NCBI RefSeq assembly: GCF_000024265.1
Contig: NC_013204.1
Span: forward strand, 2,034,180-2,098,179
Direction of reading: 5' to 3'
DNA from: Eggerthella lenta DSM 2243
Lineage (GTDB): Bacteria > Actinomycetota > Coriobacteriia > Coriobacteriales > Eggerthellaceae
Length of the DNA: 64,000 bases
The notes beneath the pieces were generated by a model that saw nothing but the letters and a program-made list of their open reading frames with translations, was not told where the DNA came from and did no database searches. Shown here in pieces: positions 8,319 to 16,778 of this stretch. The translations under genes and the position numbers were made by a program. Numbering within the stretch: the stretch's first letter is position 1; the number at the start of each line of letters is the position of its first letter.

Positions 8319-9230
8319 GTGAAACTGCTCGTCATCAACAACCTCTCCTCCGGCTTCGGCGAAGGAGCCGTGTACGACTTCGTACGCTCGTTCATGCAGG
8401 ACGGCGACGAGGCGTGCTTGCGCTCGACGGACGGAACCACCGGAGTGAGCACCCTTCTGGACGACGCCGCGTCGTTCGACGCCGTCATCGCAAGCGGCGG
8501 TGACGGCACCGTGGCCACGGTCAGCTACATGCTCGCCGACTCGGGCATCCCCGTCCTGCCCTTCCCAGCCGGCACCGCGAACCTGCTTGCGCTCAACTTG
8601 GCCTCCCCCATGGAGCCCCACGCGCTGGCGAAGATGGTGCGCGAGGGCCGCACGCTCGACTTCGACCTCGGCGAGATCGAAGTCGAAGACCGCAAGTTCG
8701 GCTTCGGCATCATGGCGGGTGCGGGCTACGACGCGGCCATCATGCACGGCGCCGAAGCGGGCAAGCGCCTGTTCGGTCCCATGGCCTACCTATCGGCGGC
8801 CATCGCGAACCCCATGCCGCAGAAATCGCATTTCATCCTCGACCTCGATGGCGAGCGCCTGGAGAGCGACGGGCTTGGCATCTTGCTCGTGAATTTCTCG
8901 AAGATCCAGTTCGACATCACGGTAACGCACGACAACGAGCCGCGAGACGGCGAGTTCAACGTGGTGGTGCTCAAGGCGAAAACCGCCTTCGAGCTGATTC
9001 CGGCGGTGCTGGCCGGCCTCCTCGACCGCGGCGGCGACTTTCCCGACCGCACGGGCGCGCTGGAAATCCACCGGGCACGCACGGTGCGCGTGGAAGCCGA
9101 CCCGCCCATGGAGGTGCAGTACGACGGCGAGGCGACGCGCCTCATGACCCCGTTCTCGGCGCGCATCCTGCCGCGCGCAGCGCGCTTCTTCGTGAGCGAG
9201 GAAGGCTACGACCTGTTCGCCGTCGAATAG
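8319..9230 (+). CDS. Diacylglycerol/lipid kinase-like protein (YegS/DgkB type)
   Basis: 303 residues from a GTG preceded by GGAAAGGGA. The catalytic nucleotide-binding motif SGGDGTVATV and the following PFPAGTANLLALNL are diagnostic of the DAGK_cat domain, and the C-terminal half has the beta-sandwich typical of YegS/DgkB. Family members phosphorylate diacylglycerol or related lipids at the membrane surface. No neighbour points to a particular lipid. It is divergent from rnd with about 75 bases between them. Confidence 0.9.
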   Translation: MKLLVINNLSSGFGEGAVYDFVRSFMQDGDEACLRSTDGTTGVSTLLDDAASFDAVIASGGDGTVATVSYMLADSGIPVLPFPAGTANLLALNLASPMEPHALAKMVREGRTLDFDLGEIEVEDRKFGFGIMAGAGYDAAIMHGAEAGKRLFGPMAYLSAAIANPMPQKSHFILDLDGERLESDGLGILLVNFSKIQFDITVTHDNEPRDGEFNVVVLKAKTAFELIPAVLAGLLDRGGDFPDRTGALEIHRARTVRVEADPPMEVQYDGEATRLMTPFSARILPRAARFFVSEEGYDLFAVE

Positions 9231-9289
9231 GGAACTGTCCGACGAGGATCGCCTTCGTCCGACATCGACGAACAGGCGTCAAACCGAAC

Positions 9290-9315
9290 GGAAAGGGGCC
9301 TGCAGGCCCCTTTCC
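9290..9315. terminator. Bidirectional terminator
   Basis: A perfect 26-base palindrome whose arms begin GGAAAGGGGCC and close through TGCA. It lies between the stop of the plus-strand lipid-kinase gene and the stop of the minus-strand TerC gene. The T-runs are short, so efficiency is uncertain. Confidence 0.7.
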
Positions 9316-9323
9316 GACAAGCG

Positions 9324-10442
9324 CTACTTCCCTTCCGGGACCTCGTAGGACGGATCTTCCGATGCGGGGACGTCTTCCACCTGCGCGCCGATCTCGAGCG
9401 GTTGGCCGAACGCAGCGTTCGCCGTGTCGGAAGTCGCCATCAGCTCCTTGAACGACGCGGCGTCCTCTCCCGCCATGGGCATCATGACGTACACGTTGTT
9501 TCCGATGATGACCGGCGTGATGCGCTCGGAACGAGCGTCCGAAACGCCGGACGCGTCCGCATCTTGCGGCCGGGCGTCCTCGCGCTTCATCTGCTCCATC
9601 ATCTCGGCGCGCACGCTGTCGATCTGCGCGGCAGTCTCGTTCTTCCAACGATCCTTGCGCCACGCGAGGAAGTTGGCGTTGTAGCGCATCTGGATGAGCT
9701 CGAGCACGATGCAGAACACCATGGCGAAGTACACGATCAGCTTCTCGAGCGGCATATGCAGAAGCTCGATGCCGGTATGGAAGCCTGCGCTGTCGATGAC
9801 CAGCAGGCCGCCGATGGCCACGATGAACGTGAGCGCGAGCATCTTCATCTCGGGGTGGCCGTTGATGAAGTTCGAGATGGGGTCGATGAAGATCATCATG
9901 AGGAACACGGCCAGCATGACGGCGATGATCATGATGATGAGGTGGTCGGCCATGCCCACGGCCGTGATGACCGAGTCGATGGAAAAGACGAGATCCATGA
10001 CCATGATGGTGCCCACGGCCTGCGGCAGCGCGATACGGTGCAGCGCCTTGTGCTCCTCGCAGTGCTCGGCTTTGAGCTCGGTCAGCTTGAGCGTGTCGCG
10101 CAGCTCGGCGATACCCTTGTATATAAGGTAGCCGCCGCCGACGAGCAGCACGAGGTCGCGCACCGAGAATCCGTGCGCGTAAGGCCCGAGGTCGATGGTG
10201 AACAGCGGCGTGGTCATATGCACGAGGAACGACGCGAAACATAGGAAGATGATTCGCATGACCAGGGCGCCGGCCAGGCCGAGCTTACGGCCTATGTGCT
10301 GCTTGTCCTCGGGCAGGCGGTTCGTCGTGATCGATATGAACACCAGGTTGTCCACGCCGAGCACGATTTCCAGGAAGATGAGGCTGACCAGGCTGATCCA
10401 TGCCTCGGGTGACGCGAAGATTGATAGGTCCACGGGTTGCAA
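9324..10442 (-). CDS. TerC-family integral membrane protein
   Basis: 372 residues. The first 255 form the TerC core of about seven membrane helices with the conserved acidic motifs GVDNLVFIS (near residue 28) and VMDLVFSIDSV. The last 110 residues are a soluble tail that is unusual and acidic near its end. TerC proteins are linked to tellurite resistance and, more recently, to metal efflux such as manganese. That link fits the probable Mn-sensing yybP-ykoY riboswitch just upstream. The ATG at 10442 is preceded by AAGGAG. Confidence 0.92.
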   Translation of the reverse strand: MQPVDLSIFASPEAWISLVSLIFLEIVLGVDNLVFISITTNRLPEDKQHIGRKLGLAGALVMRIIFLCFASFLVHMTTPLFTIDLGPYAHGFSVRDLVLLVGGGYLIYKGIAELRDTLKLTELKAEHCEEHKALHRIALPQAVGTIMVMDLVFSIDSVITAVGMADHLIIMIIAVMLAVFLMMIFIDPISNFINGHPEMKMLALTFIVAIGGLLVIDSAGFHTGIELLHMPLEKLIVYFAMVFCIVLELIQMRYNANFLAWRKDRWKNETAAQIDSVRAEMMEQMKREDARPQDADASGVSDARSERITPVIIGNNVYVMMPMAGEDAASFKELMATSDTANAAFGQPLEIGAQVEDVPASEDPSYEVPEGK

Positions 10443-10487
10443 GCTCCTTCTTCGAGTTCCTCGTCCGTTCCGCGCGGGGGACGTCCA

Positions 10488-10540
10488 TAAAAAAAAGACT
10501 CATGGCGCGGCCGCATGAGAGCGAACCGCGCCATGAGTCT
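10488..10540 (-). terminator. Intrinsic terminator in the TerC leader
   Basis: A perfect 15-bp stem (10526-10540 with 10496-10510 as read on the minus strand) followed by eight T residues. It lies between the riboswitch aptamer and the TerC start codon, so it is well placed to be the expression platform. Confidence 0.9.
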
Positions 10541-10546
10541 CGTTAT

Positions 10547-10634
10547 TTAAGACACGCCAGGCCTTTCGGCCATGATGTTGATCGTGCCGCTTGCGCTTTC
10601 GAAACGCAAGCCAACTACTCCCCCACGGGCGTCT
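10547..10634 (-). promoter_or_regulatory. Probable yybP-ykoY manganese riboswitch
   Basis: On the minus strand the conserved GGGGAGTAG (10617-10625) is followed by a strong hairpin (CTTGCG...CGCAAG), then CAACATCATGGCC-GAAA-GGCC-TGGC and closure by ACGCC with GGCGT. This is the order expected for the yybP-ykoY aptamer: the 5' loop motif GGGGAGUAG and a second conserved internal loop near the 3' end. A strong terminator follows, then a TerC gene, which is the classical target of this Mn2+ riboswitch. A TAGGAT -10-like hexamer at 10638-10643 sets a transcription start near 10632. I have no covariance score. Confidence 0.8.
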
Positions 10635-10745
10635 GGTATCCTACCACGACGCAGGAACTCCATAATGACCGAAACCGTAATTCAACACAACGCGTACATA
10701 TCGCGTTGTCGCAGGCGCTTGCACGCGGGGCGCGGCGGGCAATGC

Positions 10746-10751
10746 TATAAT
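10746..10751 (+). promoter_or_regulatory. -10 element (TATAAT)
   Basis: A perfect TATAAT about 57 bases upstream of the ATG at 10808. A TTGCAC lies upstream, but at 21 bases it is wider than ideal for a -35. Confidence 0.5.
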
Positions 10752-10807
10752 GCGCAGAGCGCAACGTGGGTTGCGCGCCGATCATGCACATCGTCGCAGG
10801 AGACGCA

Positions 10808-11590
10808 ATGCTATTCAAATCACGCAGAAACGAATACGCGGACACGGACGGCCCCGTGCGCTATCTGGATGACAGCGGCCTTCGTCGCCCGCTCGACATG
10901 CCGAGGCCGCAAATCGCCATCATGTTCGCCTTCGTCCTGGTCGCAGCCCTTATCGGCGGCTACCTGCTGTTCAACGTCCTAGACGCGGTGAGGGGCGGCA
11001 CGGCTCGCGCGCAAGCCAGCGTCGAGGAGAACCTGTCGCGCGAGGTGTCCTACGACCTGCCGGCGCTCACATCCTACATCACGCTGAACGACGACGAGAT
11101 CAAGCAGGCCGTCGCCGATGCAGGCCTTACCGTCATCGACAAGGGAGGCATGTCGGACGATCCGGAAGCCGCCCTCGAGCTGATCAAGCTTCCGTCCGAC
11201 GTGAGCGAGCTCGACGCGGGACTGATGTACAACAAAGGCGTGTCCAAGCTTTCCGCAAGCGAGGCGGCCTTGCTGCTCAACGGTTCGTGGACGCTCGACG
11301 CCGACCGCAGCGACGGCACGTCCATGCGACTGCGCTACGCCGATTTCTCTTCGGGCAGCCTCGATGCCGCCATTGACGCCGCCATCGCCGCCGAGGGCTT
11401 CGATCCGGCCACCATCGCCGAGGACGGCATGGGCGTGGACGAAGTGGGCAACACGTTCAAGCAGGGCACGGTCGACGTCGACGGAACCGCGTACACATGG
11501 AAGGTCTCGGCTCTCCCTCTGTCCGAGATGTACGACATCTCGGGCCTGCCCGAAACCGCCGTGTACGTCGGCGTTCGCTTGAGCTCCTAG
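10808..11590 (+). CDS. Membrane-anchored extracytoplasmic protein of unknown function
   Basis: 260 residues that I do not recognise. A basic N-terminus is followed by one membrane helix (about residues 37-58), after which the protein is acidic and presumably outside the cell. There is no catalytic motif and only the N-terminal hydrophobic segment. The ATG has AGGAG five bases upstream (10798-10802). It is a single-gene unit with a promoter-like TATAAT upstream and a terminator downstream. The ending ETAVYVGVRLSS suggests a beta-rich domain. Confidence 0.78.
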   Translation: MLFKSRRNEYADTDGPVRYLDDSGLRRPLDMPRPQIAIMFAFVLVAALIGGYLLFNVLDAVRGGTARAQASVEENLSREVSYDLPALTSYITLNDDEIKQAVADAGLTVIDKGGMSDDPEAALELIKLPSDVSELDAGLMYNKGVSKLSASEAALLLNGSWTLDADRSDGTSMRLRYADFSSGSLDAAIDAAIAAEGFDPATIAEDGMGVDEVGNTFKQGTVDVDGTAYTWKVSALPLSEMYDISGLPETAVYVGVRLSS

Positions 11591-11622
11591 CCGCACGCTT
11601 CTATCCTCGCATTCGAGCATTC

Positions 11623-11662
11623 GCGCCCCGCATCGCTTTCGACGATGCGGGGCGCTTTGTTT
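11623..11662 (+). terminator. Intrinsic terminator
   Basis: Stem GCGCCCCGCATCG with CGATGCGGGGCGC (13 bp, 7-base loop) followed by TTTGTTT, directly downstream of the membrane-anchored protein. Confidence 0.88.
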
Positions 11663-11741
11663 CTCCACCTCAATATTATTCTTTTCTAAAAACAGTATAA
11701 AACCCTTGCCCCGCGTCGGGTTTATCCTCACGCGCCCTCGG

Positions 11742-11761
11742 ATATACCCCGATAGGCATAT
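11742..11761 (+). promoter_or_regulatory. Candidate operator upstream of the nap operon
   Basis: An inverted repeat ATATACC-N6-GGCATAT (6 of 7 positions symmetrical), 45 bases before the napG start. AT-rich sequence with TATAAA lies further upstream near 11696. Dyads of this size are typical of NarL/FixJ-type regulators, and one is encoded just beyond the nap operon. Binding is inference only. Confidence 0.35.
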
Positions 11762-11805
11762 GACCTGCTCGAGCGCATGATACGGAGCAAGGAAGAGGAG
11801 ATTTC

Positions 11806-12420
11806 ATGAAAGTATCGAGCGTCATAGCGGGTGCATCGGCAGCCTTGGTGGCATTCCAGGCGGCGCTCTACGCCTCCCATGGCGAAGCCGATCTGCTGCG
11901 GCCCCCCGGAGCGCATGGCGAGAAAGACTTCGCTTCGCGCTGCGTCAAGTGCGGGAAATGCATGGAGGCCTGCCCCTATATCGCTATCAAGCCGGCACGC
12001 GACGACGCAGGAGCCGCCGTGGGAACGCCGATGATCGATGCGCGCGCCCAGGCCTGCCGCCTATGCGAGGATTTTCCCTGCGTCGAGGCCTGTCCCACGA
12101 ACGCGCTGCGCGACATCGAAACCCGCTCCGACGTGAAGATGGGCATCGCCGTCATCGACGAGGATCTATGCATCGCATTCCAGGGCATGCGCTGCGAAGT
12201 ATGCTACCGCACCTGCCCTCTCATCGACGAAGCTATCGTCATCGACTACCGCCTGCGCGAAGGCGATGCCATCCACTCCGTGTTCGCCCCCGTCATCGAC
12301 GAGGACAAGTGCGTGGGATGCGGCCTATGCGTGGAACGTTGCGTGGTCAGCGAGCCCCGCGTGGCCATCCGCATCGCAAGCGACGAGGAGCGGGCGGGCG
12401 GCATCGAGCCCTCGGCATGA
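11806..12420 (+). CDS. napG: Ferredoxin-type protein NapG
   Basis: 204 residues with an N-terminal signal/anchor and four 4Fe-4S Cys clusters: CVKCGKCMEACP, CRLCEDFPCVEACP, CEVCYRTCP and CVGCGLCVERCV. The layout matches NapG, which passes electrons from quinol via membrane NapH towards NapA/NapB. It leads an operon napG-A-B-D-H and has AGGAGA as ribosome site. No NapC is present, so electron input is presumably through NapGH, as in other NapC-lacking bacteria. Confidence 0.88.
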   Translation: MKVSSVIAGASAALVAFQAALYASHGEADLLRPPGAHGEKDFASRCVKCGKCMEACPYIAIKPARDDAGAAVGTPMIDARAQACRLCEDFPCVEACPTNALRDIETRSDVKMGIAVIDEDLCIAFQGMRCEVCYRTCPLIDEAIVIDYRLREGDAIHSVFAPVIDEDKCVGCGLCVERCVVSEPRVAIRIASDEERAGGIEPSA

Positions 12421-12520
12421 CGAGCTCGGCGCAGCTGCGCCGAGCTCCCCTGAACAAGCTGCCAAACCGTTGGAGGTTTAGGACATAGCAATGGGTAACG
12501 GGAGGAAAAGGAGGGATGTC

Positions 12521-15085
12521 ATGGACATCTCAAGACGAGGATTCGTCAAGGCCACGGCAGTAGCGCTGGCGAGCGCGGCGGCGGCAGGCACCATGTCGTC
12601 GCTCGTGGGATGCGCAAGCGGCGAAGGCCAATCGACGACCGCCGCTTCGGGCGACGGACAGAAGTACACGTCGGTGTGCCGCTTCTGCGGCTGCGGTTGC
12701 GGCGTCATCTGCGAGGTCAAGGACAACAAGCTGATCAGCGTGACAGGCGACCCGGACAACGAGTCCAACAAGGGCCTCAACTGCGTCAAAGGCTACTACT
12801 TGGCGAAGATCATGTACGGCGACGACCGCCTGACCACGCCGATGATCCGCGAGGACAAGTCCACGAAGGGCACCGGCGAAGGTTTGCGCGAGGCGAGCTG
12901 GGACGAAGCTCTCGACCTCGTGTCCTCCAAGCTCAAAGAGACGTGGAAGAGCGACAAGTCGCGCCTGGCCTTCTGGCTGAGCGGCCAGCAGCCCATCACC
13001 GAAGGCTACGCCTGCGCCAAGTTCATCAAAGCCGGTCTTCTCTCGAACAACGTCGACCCGAACGCGCGCCTGTGCATGGCCAGCGCCGTGGTGGCGTTCA
13101 TGAACGTGTTCCAAACCGACGAGCCCGCCGGATCATACAGCGACCTCGACGAAGCCGACGTGTTCGTCACCTGGGGCGCCAACATGGCCGAAGCGCACCC
13201 CATGCTATACTCGCGCCTGACGGCCCGCAAGCTCTCGGGCGAGGGCGTGAAGCACTACGACCTCGGCACCATCAGAACGCGCACGAGCGCGAGCGCCGAC
13301 AAGACGATGATCTTCCATCCGAACACCGACCTCGCCATCGCGAACTGCATCGCGAACTACCTCGTGTCGGAGAAGAAGTACGACGAGGCCTTCGTGAATG
13401 ACCACCTGCAGTTCAAGCAGGGCACCGAGGACATCGGCAACTCCTTCGAGGACGGCTACGACAAGAGCGAGATCGGCTCGAAGGTGGACGCGGTGAGCCC
13501 TATCACCTTCGAGGAGTACGCCGCACGCCTGGAACCCTACACCTTCGAGTACACCTCTCAGCTCTCCGGCGTGGCCGTCGAGGACCTCAAGGAGCTGGCC
13601 GAGGTGTTCGCGGACCCGAACAAGAAGGTCATGTCGCTGTGGACCATGGGCGTGAACCAGCACAACCGCGGCACGTGGATGAACCACTGCATCTACAACG
13701 TCCACCTGCTGTCCGGCAAGATCGCCCAGCCCGGCTGCGGCCCCTTCTCGCTGACCGGCCAGCCCACCGCCTGCGGCACCGCGCGCGAGGTGGGCACGTT
13801 CAGCCACCGCCTGCCGGCCGACCTCTTGGTGGCCAACGAGCAGCACCGCCGCTACACCGAGGCCATCTGGGACCTTCCGGAAGGCTACCTCGACGAGATC
13901 AAGGCCCCCGGCATGCACACGGTGAAGATGTTCCGCGAGCTTTCCAAGGGCAACATCGACTTCATGTGGTCCGCCCATAACAACTGGGCGCAGTCCATGC
14001 CGAACCTCACCCGTTTCCTTGGCGAAGGCGCTGACAACAAGGGCATCTTCGACACGTTCATCGTGGTCAACGAGGTGTACCCCACCCTGTCCACGCAGTA
14101 CGCCGACGTCGTGTTCCCCGTGGCGCTGTGGGTGGAGCGAGAGGGGCAGTTCGGCAACGCCGAGCGCCGCACCGCCGTCTTCGAGAAGGCCGTGGACGCT
14201 CCGGGCGAGGCCAAGTGGGATCTCTGGACGTTCATGGAAGTGGCGCATCGCGTGCTCGACGGCGAGAAGATCGGCAGCGAGGATGCCTTCGACCACCTGT
14301 TCGGCTTCATCTACGACAAGAACGCCCGCGATTTCAAGAACGACGACCGCGAGACGAACCGCCTGCTGTGGGAGGAGTACCGCATCTTCTCTAACCCCGA
14401 GATGAACGACAAGGCCAAGGCTATCAACGACGATGCCGACGGCACGTTCGGCGCCAAGCTCAAAATGGAGGCAAAGCAGCTGGCCCCCTACGAGGAGTAC
14501 CTCGCCAACCACGGCATGACGTGGCCGGTGCGCAACGTGAACGGCACCTGGAAGTCCACGAAGTGGCGCTTCGCCGAGGGCTCGCAGGACGAGGGCTTCG
14601 ACGAGGTCGGCGTGAAGCAGTACGGCAAGCCCGGACAGGCCGGCGGCGTGAGCTTCTACAAGTCCGCCAACCTGAAGCCGTCCGTGGTGTTCCGCCCCTA
14701 CGAGCCGCCCGCGCAGACCCCCAGCGACGAGTACCCGTTCTACTTCGTCACGGGTCGCTTGCTGGAGCACTGGCACACCGGCACGATGACCCGTCGCGTG
14801 CCCGAGCTCGACCGCGCGCTGCCCGAGGCGCTGCTGAACATGAACCCGGACGATTGCAAGAAGCTGGGCATCCAGGACGGAGACATGGTGAAGGTGAAGT
14901 CGACGTACGGCGAGTTCGACATCAAGGTGTCCACGGCGGGCCGCACCGAGCCCCCGGCCGGCGTGACGTTCGCTCCGTTCTTCGCCGAGGAGACCCTGGT
15001 GAACCTGGCGGTGCAGGACGTGTACTGCCCGCTGTCCAAGGAACCCGACTACAAGAAGACCTGCGTATCCATTACGAAGCTCTAA
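12521..15085 (+). CDS. napA: Periplasmic-type nitrate reductase catalytic subunit NapA
   Basis: 854 residues. A Tat signal (SRRGFVK at 4-10, then a hydrophobic stretch) is followed by the 4Fe-4S site Cys53, Cys56, Cys60 and Cys88 and by the NapA-specific molybdenum-ligand stretch LCMASAVVAFMNVF with Cys185. Later GQPTACGTAREVG and the C-terminal HTGTMTRRVPEL match bis-MGD binding in NapA. It reduces nitrate to nitrite outside the membrane. ATG 12521 is chosen over the in-frame ATG at 12491 because AAGGAGG lies seven bases before it and the Tat motif then sits at the N-terminus. Confidence 0.93.
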   Translation: MDISRRGFVKATAVALASAAAAGTMSSLVGCASGEGQSTTAASGDGQKYTSVCRFCGCGCGVICEVKDNKLISVTGDPDNESNKGLNCVKGYYLAKIMYGDDRLTTPMIREDKSTKGTGEGLREASWDEALDLVSSKLKETWKSDKSRLAFWLSGQQPITEGYACAKFIKAGLLSNNVDPNARLCMASAVVAFMNVFQTDEPAGSYSDLDEADVFVTWGANMAEAHPMLYSRLTARKLSGEGVKHYDLGTIRTRTSASADKTMIFHPNTDLAIANCIANYLVSEKKYDEAFVNDHLQFKQGTEDIGNSFEDGYDKSEIGSKVDAVSPITFEEYAARLEPYTFEYTSQLSGVAVEDLKELAEVFADPNKKVMSLWTMGVNQHNRGTWMNHCIYNVHLLSGKIAQPGCGPFSLTGQPTACGTAREVGTFSHRLPADLLVANEQHRRYTEAIWDLPEGYLDEIKAPGMHTVKMFRELSKGNIDFMWSAHNNWAQSMPNLTRFLGEGADNKGIFDTFIVVNEVYPTLSTQYADVVFPVALWVEREGQFGNAERRTAVFEKAVDAPGEAKWDLWTFMEVAHRVLDGEKIGSEDAFDHLFGFIYDKNARDFKNDDRETNRLLWEEYRIFSNPEMNDKAKAINDDADGTFGAKLKMEAKQLAPYEEYLANHGMTWPVRNVNGTWKSTKWRFAEGSQDEGFDEVGVKQYGKPGQAGGVSFYKSANLKPSVVFRPYEPPAQTPSDEYPFYFVTGRLLEHWHTGTMTRRVPELDRALPEALLNMNPDDCKKLGIQDGDMVKVKSTYGEFDIKVSTAGRTEPPAGVTFAPFFAEETLVNLAVQDVYCPLSKEPDYKKTCVSITKL

Positions 15086-15095
15086 GGGGAAGACG

Positions 15096-15428
15096 ATGAA
15101 GAAGCACATGATAACCGCCGCCCTCGTGGCCGTGATGGCGCTGGGCTTGGGCACGGTTGCAGGCTGCAGCCAGGAAGCCCCCAGGGAAGACGTGAACGCG
15201 AACGTGCCCGCCGGCGCCCCGCCTTTGATGCCGACGAGCCACGACGGGCGCTTCGAAAACCTCGGCGCGGCGGGCTGCTACGGCTGCCACGGCGCGAACG
15301 ACCAGGCCAACCCCATGCTGGCCGACGCAACCGCCCTGCCCGCCGACCACTACGCGGGCGGCGACGCGGGTTCCCTGGAAATGGACCCGACGCACGAGCA
15401 GTGCATCACCTGCCACGCGCAGGCGTAA
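15096..15428 (+). CDS. napB: Diheme cytochrome subunit, NapB-like lipoprotein
   Basis: 110 residues with a lipoprotein signal ending VAGC at residue 24 and two heme c sites, CYGCH and CITCH. NapB accepts electrons from the quinol dehydrogenase and passes them to NapA. This version is shorter than proteobacterial NapB (about 150) and is lipid-anchored, which makes sense in a cell with no outer membrane. It starts ten bases after napA. Confidence 0.85.
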   Translation: MKKHMITAALVAVMALGLGTVAGCSQEAPREDVNANVPAGAPPLMPTSHDGRFENLGAAGCYGCHGANDQANPMLADATALPADHYAGGDAGSLEMDPTHEQCITCHAQA

Positions 15429-15549
15429 GAGATACGTGCCTACCCGGCGGACGGAGCGTCGCGCGTCCGCCCTCCCTCCTCGCCCCGCCCCCTCCTTCCA
15501 AGGGGGCGGGCCCTCGGAGGATAAGAAGAACGAACGTGAGGAACCCATC

Positions 15550-15807
15550 ATGGTTATTTCGAGTTTGGTCGTGGAAACGATGCCCGATCGCACCGACGAC
15601 GTGGCCCGGGAGCTGGCGCTGCGCGAAGGCGTCGAGGTGCACGAGACGAACGGGCACAAGATCGTCGTCACCATCGAGGCCGACACCGTAGACGACTCGC
15701 ACGACATCGCGAGCGGCTTCATCGGCATCGAAGGCGTGACCGGCATCAACCTCGTGTACGCTAACTTCGAGGACGATCCCACGCTGGCCGAGGCCGGTAC
15801 GCGATGA
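15550..15807 (+). CDS. napD: NapD chaperone
   Basis: 85 residues starting MVISSLVVET, with the two beta-alpha-beta halves expected of NapD, which binds the NapA Tat signal and aids cofactor loading. The ATG at 15550 has GAGGA seven bases upstream. A longer upstream frame is low-complexity and rejected. The TGA overlaps the napH ATG (ATGA). The gap of about 120 bases after napB is GC-rich and holds a small hairpin around 15483-15512. Confidence 0.85.
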   Translation: MVISSLVVETMPDRTDDVARELALREGVEVHETNGHKIVVTIEADTVDDSHDIASGFIGIEGVTGINLVYANFEDDPTLAEAGTR

Positions 15808-16700
15808 GCGAAGCTTCGGACACGCGGCGCGCGTTTCGCTGGTCCTGGCTGCGCCATGCCGTGCAGGCGGCGGCTCTCGTGCTGTTCGCCGCCCCGGTGC
15901 TTGCGGCCGGATGGAGCCTGTTCGGAACGTCCGTCGGCGGCGGCGACGCCGCGGCGACCCCCGCCCAGCTTCCCTTCTTCGGCAGCCTGTCCTCCTCATC
16001 CATCGGGGGCCTCGACATCCTCGACCCCTTCGGCGCTCTGCAGGTCATCGCCGCCTCCAAAACGTTCGAGCTCGATTGGCTGCTGGCCGCGCTGCCGGTG
16101 CTCATCGTGTACGGGCTGATCCGAGGCCGGGCGTTCTGCGGATGGGTGTGCCCGGTGAACCTGCTCCTCGAGATCGTGGACTTCGCTCGCCGCAAGCTGC
16201 GCATCGACGTGCGTGAGATGCCGGTGCCGCGCCATGCGAAGCTGTGGATAGCCCTTGCCGTGCTGGGCCTGTCAGCGCTGACCGGCGTGCCGGTGTTCGA
16301 GGCGTTCTCGCCCATAAGCGCCGTCAACAAGGGCATCCTCTTCGGTGCCGTGACAGGCGTTTGGGTGCTGCTGGCCATCGTGCTGACGGAACTGTTCTGG
16401 GGCCATCGCGTGTGGTGCCGCTCGCTGTGCCCGCTGGGCGGCTTCTACGAGGCGCTTGGCCGATTCGGCCAGGTAAACGTGAAGATCGATCCCGCAGCCT
16501 GCATTCACTGCGACGCGTGCAAGCATGCATGCCTGTCCGATCCCGCGATCCTCGAGCCAGCGCTCGACGGATGCGACGCGATCGTGCGGGCCGGCGACTG
16601 CATGGCCTGCGGTTCGTGCATCGACGCCTGCCCCACGCGCGCCCTGTCGTTCACCCTGGGACGCGCCTCCAAGCCGGCCGCCCCGAATGGCGAGGAATGA
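15804..16700 (+). CDS. napH: Quinol dehydrogenase membrane subunit NapH
   Basis: 298 residues with four to five membrane helices, the paired motifs CGWVCPVNLL and CRSLCPLGGFYE that define NapH/NosR-type quinol dehydrogenases, and two C-terminal 4Fe-4S clusters (CIHCDACKHAC and CMACGSCIDACP). With NapG it oxidises the quinol pool. Translationally coupled to napD by a four-base overlap, it is the last gene of the operon. Confidence 0.92.
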   Translation: MSEASDTRRAFRWSWLRHAVQAAALVLFAAPVLAAGWSLFGTSVGGGDAAATPAQLPFFGSLSSSSIGGLDILDPFGALQVIAASKTFELDWLLAALPVLIVYGLIRGRAFCGWVCPVNLLLEIVDFARRKLRIDVREMPVPRHAKLWIALAVLGLSALTGVPVFEAFSPISAVNKGILFGAVTGVWVLLAIVLTELFWGHRVWCRSLCPLGGFYEALGRFGQVNVKIDPAACIHCDACKHACLSDPAILEPALDGCDAIVRAGDCMACGSCIDACPTRALSFTLGRASKPAAPNGEE

Positions 16701-16703
16701 TCC

Positions 16704-16755
16704 GGTGCGGCCTCTGGTGCATCGCGCGGCTTCGCGATGCACCAGAGGCCGCACC
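16704..16755. terminator. Bidirectional terminator between napH and the response regulator
   Basis: A perfect 23-bp stem (16704-16726 with 16733-16755) and a 6-base loop, followed by TTT on the plus strand. It separates convergent genes. Confidence 0.85.
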
Positions 16756-16778
16756 TTTCGCGCGCGCCGCCTTCCCCT

